Notes under the pieces: model-generated
The model's input: the letters and a program-made list of their open reading frames with translations, nothing else
Database searches by the model: none
Told to the model about the DNA's origin: nothing
Shown: piece after piece, positions 25,955 to 34,809 of the stretch
Layout: each line of letters opens with the position of its first letter
Numbering within the stretch: position 1 is the first letter of the stretch
Origin: Methylocaldum marinum
GTDB taxonomy: Bacteria > Pseudomonadota > Gammaproteobacteria > Methylococcales > Methylococcaceae
Assembly (NCBI RefSeq): GCF_003584645.1
Contig: NZ_AP017928.1
Location: 2,890,395 to 2,954,394 of the forward strand
Direction: 5' to 3'
Length of the DNA: 64,000 nt
Program-made: the position numbers and the translations under genes

Positions 25955-26662
25955 TCACTTCGACCTGGCCTTTTTACCGGCCGACTTCGGTGCCTTCCCA
26001 CCTTTTCGTGCCGAAGATTTCTTCGGCTTGGACTTGTTTTCCGCCGATAGCGCCTCGGCCGCCTCTTTTTGCTTCTGCCACTCGGCGAGACGATCCAAAG
26101 CCGAGGCCATTTCTCCGGGAGTCATCTCTTCGACCAGGCTGTTCTTGCCGTGGGCCGCGTTTTGATTTCCCTGTTCCGCAGCCAGCGTATACCAGAAGTA
26201 GGCCTGAGCATTATCCTTTTCTACACCGCTGCCGGAGACATAAAGCGCCCCCAGTACCGCCTGAGCGCTGGCTTCGCCCCGCTCGGCCGCTTTACTGAAC
26301 CAGCGTGCCGCCTCGCTCATCTCGATCGGCACCCCCAAACCGTAAAAATAAAGAATGCCGAGCTTGCTCTCGGCCTGCGCATCGCCCTGCCGGGCCGCTT
26401 GCTCGTACCAGTGCTTGGCCTCGGCATAGTCCTGCGCCACACCGAGCCCTCTCATGTAAAGATTGCCCAAATTGACTTGGGCCTCGCGCATGCCCTGCTC
26501 CGCCAGAGGCTTGAATTCCGCGTACGCCTTGGCATAGTCGCGGCTTTCGATGGCTGTCATGCCTTCTTCGAATCCGGCCGAAACGAATGCCGGAGAAACC
26601 AGCGCGACGCTCGCGGCAAATATCGTCACAAGGGAGGATCTCTTCTTCACGGAAAAGGGCAC
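25955..26662 (-). CDS. Exported Sel1-repeat protein
   Basis: A 235-residue protein with a signal peptide (about 1-30, SVKKRSSLVTIFAAS and a hydrophobic run ending VSAGF), then four or so Sel1-like repeats of about 36 residues (LGNLYMRGLGVAQDYAEAKH, LGILYFYGLGV, LGALYVSGSGVEKDNAQAYF), and a Lys/Ser-rich basic tail (about 200-235). Sel1 repeats are alpha-solenoid protein-binding modules; in bacteria such proteins often act in the periplasm or envelope. The start is GTG at 26662 without a strong binding site. It precedes nothing on its strand closer than convergent PpnP. The binding partner is unknown. Confidence 0.85.
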   Translation of the reverse strand: MPFSVKKRSSLVTIFAASVALVSPAFVSAGFEEGMTAIESRDYAKAYAEFKPLAEQGMREAQVNLGNLYMRGLGVAQDYAEAKHWYEQAARQGDAQAESKLGILYFYGLGVPIEMSEAARWFSKAAERGEASAQAVLGALYVSGSGVEKDNAQAYFWYTLAAEQGNQNAAHGKNSLVEEMTPGEMASALDRLAEWQKQKEAAEALSAENKSKPKKSSARKGGKAPKSAGKKARSK

Positions 26663-26713
26663 GATTTATTTCGGTTTCCTGATGTTAAAAAAGGCGCGTA
26701 AGCCGATTCGTGC

Positions 26714-27712
26714 TTAAACGACCGACAAAACGATCTTACCGACGTGTCGGCCGCTTTCCATCAAGCTATGAGCTTCCGATGCTTCGACCAATGGATAATT
26801 GGCGTAAACCACCGGCTTGACCTGGCCCGACTCGAGCAAAGGCCACACGTTCTGCCTAAGTGCGTTGGCGATCGCGGCTTTCTCGTTCACGCTTCGTGGT
26901 CTCAAGGTCGAGCCGGTTAAAGTCAGGCGATTCAGGAAAATAGGCAGCAAGTTAATTTCGGCTTTAGCCCCCCCCTGAACCGCGATCACGACGAGCCGGC
27001 CATCAACTGCGAGACAGCTGAGATTGCGCTGAAGATAAGGACCGCCGATCATGTCGAGAATCAGGTTTACGCCCTTGCCCTCCGTCAGCGTCTGGATACG
27101 ATCGACAAAATCTTCTTCACGATAATTGATCGCCCGCGCTCCGAGCCGCTCGCAAAAACGGCATTTTTCCGCACTTCCCGCGGTTACGAACACGGTGGCG
27201 CCGAAAACGCGCGCAAGCTGAATTGCGGTGGTGCCGATCCCGCTGCCGCCCCCGTGTACCAGCACGCTTTCCCCGGCTCTGAGCCCGCCCCGCTCGAAGA
27301 CATTGGTCCAAACGGTGAAGAACGTCTCCGGGACGGCGGCTGCTTCGACCGGACCAAGCCCTTTTGGAATCGGCAGACAAAGTGCTGCGGCGGCCGAACA
27401 ATATTCGGCATAGCCACCACCGGTCACCAGGGCACAAACCCAAGAGCCGACGGCCGGTACGCCTACCCCATCTCCCAAGGCCACGATTTCGCCGGCAATT
27501 TCCAGCCCCGGTATATCCGATGCTCCGGGCGGTGGCGGGTAAAGCCCTTTGCGCTGCATGACATCCGGACGGTTCACACCGGCCGCGGCAACCTTGATCA
27601 ATACCTCGCCGGGTCCCGGCTGCGGTGTCGTCCGCCGACAGGCTTGCAGTACTTCCGGACCGCCCCATTGAATGATTTCGATGGCGGTCATGTTGGCGGG
27701 AGCGGCGCTCAA
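26714..27712 (-). CDS. NAD(P)H quinone oxidoreductase, zeta-crystallin type
   Basis: A 332-residue medium-chain reductase without the structural or catalytic zinc ligands. Motifs: GPGEVLIKVAAAGVNRPDVM near residue 40, IPGLEIAGEIVALG, the nucleotide-binding GGGSGIGTTAIQLARVFGA around residue 155, and VDGRLVVIAVQGGAK. It resembles the PIG3 (TP53I3)-type quinone reductases. The start may be TTG at 27712, eleven bases after the upstream stop and with AGGG at the right distance, or ATG at 27691 with no such site; I give the former. It lies directly downstream of the thioredoxin-like gene on the same strand, and both are redox proteins. The natural substrate is uncertain. Confidence 0.9.
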   Translation of the reverse strand: MSAAPANMTAIEIIQWGGPEVLQACRRTTPQPGPGEVLIKVAAAGVNRPDVMQRKGLYPPPPGASDIPGLEIAGEIVALGDGVGVPAVGSWVCALVTGGGYAEYCSAAAALCLPIPKGLGPVEAAAVPETFFTVWTNVFERGGLRAGESVLVHGGGSGIGTTAIQLARVFGATVFVTAGSAEKCRFCERLGARAINYREEDFVDRIQTLTEGKGVNLILDMIGGPYLQRNLSCLAVDGRLVVIAVQGGAKAEINLLPIFLNRLTLTGSTLRPRSVNEKAAIANALRQNVWPLLESGQVKPVVYANYPLVEASEAHSLMESGRHVGKIVLSVV

Positions 27713-27721
27713 TCAATGACC

Positions 27722-28213
27722 CTACAGGCCTGCCAGCCACAGTCGCAGACGTAGGCCGAGTTCGCTGGTATAGCCGATGGACGAAAAGCGGATATCGCCA
27801 TCAGGACCCAGAATAAACACGACCGGCACGCCACGCACACCGTATTCTTTGCCGATATCGCCACGTTCGTCGAGTATCACCGGAACCTCGAATTCTTCCT
27901 GCTTGACGTATTCACGCACCTCGGACTCATCCCCGGACAAGAGCGCTACGCTGACCAACGACGTATCTCGAGCCAAAGAACGAATGGAGTTCTGCATTGC
28001 CTTGCAGATATGGCACCAGCTTGCCCAGAAGTAAAGCACGGCAGGTCGGCCGTCCCGATTCGGAATATCGAAGGTCCTCCCGTCCAATGCGGTAGTGTGG
28101 ATAGCAGGCGGCGTTCCCGCGACCAGGCTGCGCGTGGCAAACAGTTGCACACCCATGTACAGCGCGATTGCGGTAGTGCCGAATACCAATATTTGTTTAA
28201 CTTTCCCGATCAT
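27722..28213 (-). CDS. Membrane-anchored TlpA-like protein disulfide oxidoreductase
   Basis: A 163-residue thioredoxin-fold protein with an N-terminal membrane anchor (about 8-27) and a periplasmic domain. The active site is WASWCHICKAM (Cys-His-Ile-Cys), followed by the cis-proline segment GVRGVPVVFILGPDG. It belongs to the TlpA/ScsD-like group of periplasmic disulfide reductases or oxidases. It overlaps nothing but follows the YgjP-like gene by only four bases and is followed by the quinone oxidoreductase, suggesting a four-gene operon greB-like, ygjP-like, this gene and the oxidoreductase. Direction of electron flow cannot be read from sequence. Confidence 0.88.
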   Translation of the reverse strand: MIGKVKQILVFGTTAIALYMGVQLFATRSLVAGTPPAIHTTALDGRTFDIPNRDGRPAVLYFWASWCHICKAMQNSIRSLARDTSLVSVALLSGDESEVREYVKQEEFEVPVILDERGDIGKEYGVRGVPVVFILGPDGDIRFSSIGYTSELGLRLRLWLAGL

Positions 28214-28217
28214 GGCG

Positions 28218-28934
28218 CTACTCGAAGCGTCTCAACAAGGTGGCGCCGTTCAGACGAAGCCATTGGCGTTCCGAAGAATAATCGGGCATATGGTGAGCCA
28301 CCAACGCCCAGAAATCGAACGAGTGGTTTCGGTGACGGATATGACACAACTCATGAACGACCACATATTCCAAAACCGACGGTGGCGCGAAAGCCAGAAG
28401 CCAATTCAAGTTGATGTCATTCATGGGACCGCAACTTCCCCACCGGCTCGTCATCCTCTTGACCCGGATTTGGCGTGGATATAATCCGAAACGGGGTGCG
28501 TGCCGTTCGGCAATCGAGCGGGCCTCGTCCCGGAGCCACAGCCTGGTCCAAGCAAAAAGAGCCTTCAGGGCGAGATGATCTTGATTTTCCGAGGCCCCGG
28601 CGGGTATCGAGAGCAAAAAATGCCCGTCATACCGGATATAAGTTCGTCGCCCGGCATGTTCGCGAACCACCAACGGAACCTCTCGACCTTGAAACGGAAG
28701 CGTCGCCCCGTTTTGCAGACCTCTTTTCGGCCGGGATTCCGGCGTTACCGACCGCATTTCCGCAAGCTTGCGTTCGGCCCACCCACGATGCTTCTGCAAG
28801 AACGCCAGGGCTCGAGATTCGCTGACGGTCGGCGGTACGACGAGTTCGATTCCTTCAGGTTTGGCGACGAGACGCAGATGCTTGGCTCGTCGGCTGTGAC
28901 GGATGCTATAAGGCATGGGAAAGCTCGTCGACAT
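28218..28934 (-). CDS. YgjP-like zinc metallopeptidase
   Basis: A 238-residue soluble protein of the YgjP/WLM-like (DUF45, M48-related) family. The zinc-binding motif HELCHIRHRNHS supplies HExxH and a downstream His about ten residues on; the segment KRMTSRWGSCGPMNDINLNW just before it is the family signature. E. coli YgjP is a putative hydrolase linked to DNA damage or protein quality control; the substrate is not established. The gene starts three bases after the GreB-like stop and ends four bases before the thioredoxin-like start, so they are probably co-transcribed. Confidence 0.9.
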   Translation of the reverse strand: MSTSFPMPYSIRHSRRAKHLRLVAKPEGIELVVPPTVSESRALAFLQKHRGWAERKLAEMRSVTPESRPKRGLQNGATLPFQGREVPLVVREHAGRRTYIRYDGHFLLSIPAGASENQDHLALKALFAWTRLWLRDEARSIAERHAPRFGLYPRQIRVKRMTSRWGSCGPMNDINLNWLLAFAPPSVLEYVVVHELCHIRHRNHSFDFWALVAHHMPDYSSERQWLRLNGATLLRRFE

Positions 28935-28937
28935 CGC

Positions 28938-29435
28938 TCAGCCTTTTCGAATCGCTACGACTTCCAGTTCCTTGTCTCCTACCGGCCGCTTCCACGTTAC
29001 CACGTCCCCTACTTGAGCCTCCAGTAGAGCCCGTGCCAAAGGCGACATCCAACTTATCTTCTCGTGACTTGCATCCGCCTCGTCCTCGCCGACGATGGTA
29101 AAACGCAGCGACTGACCGTCCGAATCAAGAACCTCGACGGTCGAACCGAAGCGAACCTTGTCATCCGCCTGAGCATCCGGCTGCACGACCACGGCACTTT
29201 GAACACGCTCCTCGTAATAGTGCAAATCGCGCTCGACCTGTTTAAGCTGCTGCCGGGCGCCCAGATCGTCATTCCCATCCAGGGCATCTCTCTCTGAACT
29301 GAGTTCACGGACCCGCGACTGAAGCTGCGCCAATCCTTGCGGAGTAACATAGTTGGTGTAGGAACTACGCGGCCGTTCAGGTAAACCGCCACCGATCTCT
29401 TCGCCGTCCGGTTCTTTGACAAAAGCGCGACTCAT
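28938..29435 (-). CDS. GreA/GreB-family factor lacking the usual catalytic tip
   Basis: A 165-residue protein with the Gre layout: a basic/proline-rich N-terminus (MSRAFVKEPDGEE), a coiled coil (about 35-80) and a C-terminal FKBP-like domain (VRFGSTVEVLD, then LRFTIVGEDEADASHEKISW and SPLARALLEAQVGDVVTW). GreA and GreB stimulate RNA polymerase transcript cleavage through acidic residues at the coiled-coil tip (GDxxENAxY). Here that position reads GNDDLGARQQLKQVERDL, so the catalytic pair is not in the normal motif. It may compete with Gre factors or DksA in the secondary channel rather than promote cleavage. ATG 29435 has GAGGTGG upstream. It leads the four-gene group running down to the quinone oxidoreductase. 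Confidence 0.85.
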   Translation of the reverse strand: MSRAFVKEPDGEEIGGGLPERPRSSYTNYVTPQGLAQLQSRVRELSSERDALDGNDDLGARQQLKQVERDLHYYEERVQSAVVVQPDAQADDKVRFGSTVEVLDSDGQSLRFTIVGEDEADASHEKISWMSPLARALLEAQVGDVVTWKRPVGDKELEVVAIRKG

Positions 29436-29630
29436 GATAACCACCTCAAAATCTTAGCGGGAAAGGCACGGAACCAGTCCATGCCGGAAAATGCTCTCGG
29501 CGTCATTGCCGAATGCCATACCGCAGCGGGTCATACGATTATATGTACATGTTTGTCGGTCAAACTGAAACAAACTGCTATAGTTCATCGATAAAACGCT
29601 GTCTTACACTTCGACCGCGGCGAGACCTAA

Positions 29631-31442
29631 GTGCAGAAGCAAGAAGTCCACGTCAAGAGCCTGCTGGATCGGATACTCTCGCTGGAACAATTAACCGTAT
29701 TGTTCCAGCCGATAGTTGCATTGGATAAACAGGCGATTTTCGGATACGAGGGCCTGATTCGCGGACCTTCCGAATCTCTCTTACATCGGCCGAACGTTCT
29801 GTTCGCCGCTGCGGCCAAGTACGGACGCCTCGCGGAATTGGATTTCTTGTGCCGCAAGCTGATCGTCCGGCAATTCGCCAAACTCGGTCTTGCGGGACAC
29901 CTCTTCATCAATATAAATCCCATAACGCTGACCGATGACGAATTTATTCATGGACGAACTCTCATGTATCTGCAAAACCACAAACTCGACCCGGACCGCG
30001 TCGTTGTCGAAATCACGGAAACTCAACCCATTCAGGACTGGACGGTATTTCAGCATGCCCTGCAACACTACCGCGCCATGGGCTTCAAAGTTGCCTTGGA
30101 TGATCTCGGAGCAGGTCATTCCAGCCTCAAGCTCTGGTCTGAACTAAACCCCGATTTCGTCAAGATCGATCGCCATTTCATCGATTGCGTCGACGAAGAC
30201 CAGACCAAGCGCCAGTTCATCAAGTCCATCATAGAAATCGCCAAATCTCTTGGTTGCCAAACGATTACCGAAGGTATCGAGCACAAACACGAATATGCCG
30301 CCTTACGCAAATTGGGCATCGACATGGCCCAGGGATTCTATTTCGCTCCACCGAAAAAAACACCTGATATCGCATTGAACCCGCAACTGTTCAGCGATCG
30401 GCAAAAACGCAACGTCTACTCGGAAAAACTGACGATCGCCCATCTGCTGAAAGAAGTTCCGACCATTTCGCCGCAAGCGACCATGGAAGAGGTCGGCGAC
30501 CTGTTCCGCATCAGCGAAACGCTCCAATCGGTAGCCATCGTGGACAACGACGAACCCATCGGACTCGTCTTGCGCGACGAACTGATGAACCTTTTAGCCA
30601 GCCGCTACGGACGCGACCTGCACGGCCGAAAACCCATACGGGAATTCGTCTTCAAGCCGACTTTCAAATTCGACTTGCACACGTCCTTGGAAGACGTCAG
30701 CCGCTGCCTGACCAGCGCAGTCAATCACCAGACGGGCGAATTCATAATTACGGACAACGGACGGCTGATCGGCAAGGGCACGCTCCTGGATCTTCTGAGC
30801 ACGATCACCGACTTGCAGATTACCAAAGCCCGCTACGCTAATCCGCTGACGCTATTGCCCGGTAATGTTTTGATTCAGCAGAAAGTGGATGAGTTCCTGC
30901 GGAATCGAGAGGACTTCGTTGTTGCCTATTGCGATATCGATAATTTCAAAGCCTATAATGACGTTTACGGCTACATGCGCGGCGATGACCTGATACAGCT
31001 CGTAGGCCGCCTTTTGACGGAAGTGTCGAATCCCGATCTGGATTTTATGGGACACATCGGCGGCGACGATTTTATCGTCCTGTTCCGGAGCACCGACTGG
31101 CAGGAGCGATGCCGGCAATTGTTACAAACCTTCGAGACGCTAGTACCGGAGCATTACACCGCGAAGGACAGGCAAATCGGCGGTATAGAAGCGTGCGACA
31201 GGTATGGCGAGAAGCGATATTTTCCATTCGTATCCCTTTCCATAGGCCTGGTGCCGGTAGCCGCCGCCCACGCTGGATTGACCAAGGAAGTCATCGCGGA
31301 ACTGGCGTCCATGGCCAAGAAGAAGGCCAAGGAATTTTGCGGAAACGCGATGCACGTCGAATATGCCGAGGGCGAAGAAGTGGTCGGACTGGCATCGACT
31401 TGGGAAGAAGTCTCGACTCAAGGTAGGTTATTCATGCATTAG
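29631..31442 (+). CDS. EAL-CBS-GGDEF c-di-GMP protein
   Basis: A 603-residue cytoplasmic protein starting at GTG. Residues about 15-250 are an EAL domain with the working residues in place: YEGLIRG (ExL), ININP, VVVEITE, LDDLGAGHSSL, VKIDRHFID, TITEGIEH and AQGFYF; so c-di-GMP hydrolysis is plausible. Residues about 262-385 hold two CBS domains (VPTISPQATMEEVGDLFRIS and the matching second repeat), which could sense adenylates. Residues about 400-560 are a GGDEF domain with YCDIDNFKAYND and GHIGGDDFIVLF, where GGDDF replaces GGDEF; cyclase activity is doubtful, and no I-site RxxD precedes it. The order EAL-CBS-GGDEF is a known but uncommon arrangement. It is convergent with lpxB. Confidence 0.93.
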   Translation: MQKQEVHVKSLLDRILSLEQLTVLFQPIVALDKQAIFGYEGLIRGPSESLLHRPNVLFAAAAKYGRLAELDFLCRKLIVRQFAKLGLAGHLFININPITLTDDEFIHGRTLMYLQNHKLDPDRVVVEITETQPIQDWTVFQHALQHYRAMGFKVALDDLGAGHSSLKLWSELNPDFVKIDRHFIDCVDEDQTKRQFIKSIIEIAKSLGCQTITEGIEHKHEYAALRKLGIDMAQGFYFAPPKKTPDIALNPQLFSDRQKRNVYSEKLTIAHLLKEVPTISPQATMEEVGDLFRISETLQSVAIVDNDEPIGLVLRDELMNLLASRYGRDLHGRKPIREFVFKPTFKFDLHTSLEDVSRCLTSAVNHQTGEFIITDNGRLIGKGTLLDLLSTITDLQITKARYANPLTLLPGNVLIQQKVDEFLRNREDFVVAYCDIDNFKAYNDVYGYMRGDDLIQLVGRLLTEVSNPDLDFMGHIGGDDFIVLFRSTDWQERCRQLLQTFETLVPEHYTAKDRQIGGIEACDRYGEKRYFPFVSLSIGLVPVAAAHAGLTKEVIAELASMAKKKAKEFCGNAMHVEYAEGEEVVGLASTWEEVSTQGRLFMH

Positions 31443-31463
31443 CGGCTTGAGCCGGGTCCACGC

Positions 31464-32612
31464 TCAGCTCTGTTTTAGCATTCCCGCCGCCAGTTCCGCA
31501 AGTTTGCCCGCGCCGTTCTCCTCTCCCAGGTCTTCCTTGATTCGCGCCAGTGCCCGCCGCATCGCTTCCGCATAATCACGGTCTCGAAGAATCCGGACGA
31601 TTTCGCCGGCAATATTGTCTGCCGTTGCATCCTGCTGGATAAACTCGCGGACAATGTGGCGCCCCGCCAGAATATTCGGCAATCCGATGTAAGGAATACG
31701 GACCAACAGTCGGCCGAGCCAGTAGCTTAGCGGAGTCAGCCGGTAAACGATCGCCATGGGTACGCCTGACAAGGCCACTTCCAGAGTGGCTGTACCGGAA
31801 ACCGTAATAACGGCGTCGCAGCACTGCAGAGCATCGTAATCCTGCCCTTCGATTACACGGATAGGAAGACCACGCAGATCGAGATGGCTTTCCAGCAACT
31901 GATCCGATATGGATGACGCCCGAAACAGGACGAACTGCACTTCCGCAACTTCCTGCGCGAGCCGTCCCGCCGCATCTAGAATTACCGGCAGCAGCCGATT
32001 GATCTCGTTGGCGCGGCTACCCGGCAACAAGCCGATCAGCGGTCCCTTATCGGCAAAACCGAACTTTGCCATCGCCTCGGCCTTACCCATGGATGGCTTT
32101 ACCTTTCCCGCCAAGGGATGCCCCACATAGGTCACCGGGATTTTATACCTCTCGTAGAACGGCACTTCAAACGGAAAAATCACCGCCATGTGATCGATGA
32201 TCCGGCCGTAGCTTTTCACCCGTCCGGGACGCCAGGCCCAAACTTGAGGGCTCACGTAAAACAGGACTTTGATGCCACACGCCCTGGCTTTCCGCGCAAG
32301 ACGAAAGTTAAACTCCTTATAGTCGACACAGATCAGCAAATCCGGCGTCTCCTCGCAGGCCATCCGTTCCATGGACCGGAGCGCTTGGCGAATTTCACCG
32401 TAATGCTTGGCCACTTCGGCCAGCCCGATAACGGCGAGATGAGTCGAGTCGCAACGGATTTCGATCCCTGCCTCGCGCATTTTGATTCCCCCCATGCCGA
32501 TGCCGCGAAGCTCGGGAACCAGTTTTTTCAGTTCCCGAAAAAGATTGGCGGCGTGAAGATCGCCGGAGGCTTCTCCGGCACTCAACATGACAAGAGGCGA
32601 ACGATCAGCCAT
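31464..32612 (-). CDS. lpxB: Lipid A disaccharide synthase LpxB
   Basis: A 382-residue GT19 glycosyltransferase that joins UDP-diacyl-glucosamine and lipid X to the lipid A disaccharide. Conserved segments: SAGEASGDLHAANLFREL at the N-terminus, GMGGIKMREAG, VIGLAEVAKHYGEI, YVSPQVWAWRPGRVK, PFEVPFYERYKIPVTYVGHP and LLPGSRANEINRLLPV. The start overlaps the end of gnnB by eight bases. It is last in the xerD-lpxA-gnnA-gnnB-lpxB run. If GnnAB are active here, its substrates would carry an amide-linked acyl group at position 3. Confidence 0.96.
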   Translation of the reverse strand: MADRSPLVMLSAGEASGDLHAANLFRELKKLVPELRGIGMGGIKMREAGIEIRCDSTHLAVIGLAEVAKHYGEIRQALRSMERMACEETPDLLICVDYKEFNFRLARKARACGIKVLFYVSPQVWAWRPGRVKSYGRIIDHMAVIFPFEVPFYERYKIPVTYVGHPLAGKVKPSMGKAEAMAKFGFADKGPLIGLLPGSRANEINRLLPVILDAAGRLAQEVAEVQFVLFRASSISDQLLESHLDLRGLPIRVIEGQDYDALQCCDAVITVSGTATLEVALSGVPMAIVYRLTPLSYWLGRLLVRIPYIGLPNILAGRHIVREFIQQDATADNIAGEIVRILRDRDYAEAMRRALARIKEDLGEENGAGKLAELAAGMLKQS

Positions 32613-33702
32613 TCAACGCGGCACGGATGATCGACACGATCCTGCGTATTTCGGCTTCCTGAAGTTCGGGGTAGATAGGAAGGGACAGGCAGCTCTCCGC
32701 AATAGCCTCGGTGACGGGCAAACCGAGCCCGGAGCAGTCATTCGCAAACACCTTCTGCCGATGGAGCGGCACCGGATAGTAAACCGCGCAGGCGATGCCC
32801 GCCTGCTGAAGAGCCTGCATGATGGTATCGCGCCGGTCGGTCAGGACGGTGTACTGATGGTAAACGTGGACGCCCACGCCATCCTCGTACGGCACGGTTA
32901 CCGGTAAATCGGCCATCAGCTCCGAATACAGTTGGGCGACACCGCGACGATTGCGGTTAAAGTCGTCAATGCGTTTGAGCTTGACTCGCAAGATCGCAGC
33001 CTGAACTTCGTCCAACCGGCTGTTGTAGCCGATCACGTCGTGGTAATAGCGAACTTCGGACCCGTGATTACGCAGCATCTTGATCCTGTCGGCGATTTCG
33101 TCATCGTCAGTGGTTACTAGGCCGCCGTCACCGTAGCAACCGAGATTCTTGCTCGGAAAGAAACTGAATCCGGCACTGGCGCCGAAACTGCCGGTCTGCC
33201 GCCCGGCTATGGATGCGCCGAACGATTGCGCGCAGTCCTCCACCATCTTGAGCCCATTCTGTTCGCAGACCGCGACGATTCGCTGCATGTCCGCCGGCTG
33301 GCCGAACAAATGGACCGGCATGACGGCGGCGGTTTTTTCCGTGATCGCCGATTCGATGGCCACGGGATCGATGTTGAAGGTCTTGGGATTGATGTCCACG
33401 AACACCGGCTTGGCGCCTACATAGCGGATCGCCTCCGCGGTCGCGATAAAGGTAAACGGCGTCGTAATGACTTCGTCCCCGTCGCCGATACCCGCCGCCA
33501 ACAGAGCCAGATGCAAGGCATCGGTTCCGGAAGCAACGCCGATCGCATGCTTGGCCCCCAAATAAGCTGCCGCTTCCTCCTCGAACGCCCTGACGTTCGG
33601 CCCCAGGATAAAGGCACAGCTCTCCAGAACCTGCTCCAGGCTCTGATTGATTTCATCCTTGAGCTGCAGATACTGGGCTTTTAAATCGACCATGGGGATC
33701 AT
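32605..33702 (-). CDS. gnnB: UDP-sugar 3-aminotransferase GnnB-like (DegT/DnrJ family)
   Basis: A 365-residue PLP-dependent sugar aminotransferase. The start ATG 33702 has AGAGGAG upstream and the sequence runs IPMVDLKAQYLQLKDEINQS as in the DegT/DnrJ/EryC1/StrS family. The PLP-binding lysine is in FSFFPSKNLGCYGDGG; the EDCAQSFGA and SGTDALHLAL segments contact the cofactor. GnnB converts UDP-3-keto-GlcNAc to UDP-3-amino-GlcNAc (UDP-GlcNAc3N). The specific name is inferred from context: together with the oxidoreductase next to it, it lies between lpxA and lpxB exactly as gnnA and gnnB do in Acidithiobacillus ferrooxidans. A different amino sugar, as in WlbC/WecE-like enzymes, is the alternative. 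Confidence 0.82.
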   Translation of the reverse strand: MIPMVDLKAQYLQLKDEINQSLEQVLESCAFILGPNVRAFEEEAAAYLGAKHAIGVASGTDALHLALLAAGIGDGDEVITTPFTFIATAEAIRYVGAKPVFVDINPKTFNIDPVAIESAITEKTAAVMPVHLFGQPADMQRIVAVCEQNGLKMVEDCAQSFGASIAGRQTGSFGASAGFSFFPSKNLGCYGDGGLVTTDDDEIADRIKMLRNHGSEVRYYHDVIGYNSRLDEVQAAILRVKLKRIDDFNRNRRGVAQLYSELMADLPVTVPYEDGVGVHVYHQYTVLTDRRDTIMQALQQAGIACAVYYPVPLHRQKVFANDCSGLGLPVTEAIAESCLSLPIYPELQEAEIRRIVSIIRAALNG

Positions 33703-33819
33703 GAGATCTAACTCTCCTCTAGGCGTTATCAAGAAAATCGTCGCTCGGCGACATCTTATCCCGGCAAGCACGACCGGAAAGCGGCGGAAAAACCATTTAC
33801 GCGCGTACGGCTCAATGGA

Positions 33820-34755
33820 TCAGACGTTGAGCAACCGGGTTATTTCGGTAGCCGTCGCCAGAGCACGGCGCCCCGCATAACCGGACACTAATGGTTCGCG
33901 ACTGTCGCGGATACAAGTGACGAAATGCCTGATCTCCTCCAACAGAGCGTCTCCCCCCTCGAACACGGACTCTTCACTGACGATTTCCGGTATGCCGGGA
34001 AACATCTCGCCTTCGCCCTTGCGATGACGCGTCAGGACGCGATTCTGGAAATCTACGGAAACATAAGCGTTGGGCATGAACATACGCATCTTGCGCTCGA
34101 CTTTCTGACTGACCCGGCTGGCCGTGACGTTGGCCACACTGCCGTTCTTGAATGCAATACGGGCATTGGCGATGTCGACGTCACCGGTCAATACCGGCAC
34201 ACCCTTGGCATCTATGCGGTCGACCTCACAGTCGACCAGATCCAGAATGATGTCGATATCGTGGATCATGAGATCAAGTACCACGCTGACGTCGTTAGCG
34301 CGCGGCTTGAACGGCGCCAAGCGGTGCGATTCGATGAAAATAGGCTTGTCTTCGGTCAGATCCAATGCCAATAGGGCGGCGTTGAAGCGTTCCAGATGCC
34401 CCACCATAAGCACACGGCGCTCTTCGGCAGCGATGCGGATGAGCTCATCGGCTTCTTCTACCGTCACCGTGATTGGCTTTTCTACCAGCACATGCGCTCC
34501 GCTCGCGAGGAATTCCTTAGCCACTTGGTGATGCAAGCTGGTCGGTACAACGATGCTGACGGCATCGACACGACCGAGTAGCTCGCGGTAATCGGTAAGG
34601 GGCTGGCTGCTCGCCCTTGCGGCTACGGCCTGAGCCGCCTCAAGGCTGGTATCAACCACGCCAACCAATTCACAATCGGGAAGTGCAGCATATTTTTCCG
34701 CATGGAATTTCCCTAGATAGCCGACTCCGATCACGGCACATTTCAGTGGACTCAT
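33820..34755 (-). CDS. gnnA: UDP-GlcNAc 3-dehydrogenase GnnA-like (Gfo/Idh/MocA family)
   Basis: A 311-residue NAD-dependent oxidoreductase. The Rossmann start CAVIGVGYLGKFHAEKYAAL and the motif HVLVEKPITVTVEEADEL, with the family's EKP, are clear; the substrate lysine and the second domain (IHDIDIILDLV) follow. GnnA oxidises the 3-hydroxyl of UDP-GlcNAc to a ketone, which GnnB then aminates, giving lipid A with GlcN3N units and four amide-linked acyl chains. The assignment rests on family plus position between lpxA and gnnB-lpxB. There is a 117-base gap to gnnB and 54 bases from lpxA. Confidence 0.82.
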   Translation of the reverse strand: MSPLKCAVIGVGYLGKFHAEKYAALPDCELVGVVDTSLEAAQAVAARASSQPLTDYRELLGRVDAVSIVVPTSLHHQVAKEFLASGAHVLVEKPITVTVEEADELIRIAAEERRVLMVGHLERFNAALLALDLTEDKPIFIESHRLAPFKPRANDVSVVLDLMIHDIDIILDLVDCEVDRIDAKGVPVLTGDVDIANARIAFKNGSVANVTASRVSQKVERKMRMFMPNAYVSVDFQNRVLTRHRKGEGEMFPGIPEIVSEESVFEGGDALLEEIRHFVTCIRDSREPLVSGYAGRRALATATEITRLLNV

Positions 34756-34809
34756 ACTGCTCTTTATTCTGCTGAAAAAACAAACGGATGCGTCGAGAAG
34801 ACGGGCAAC

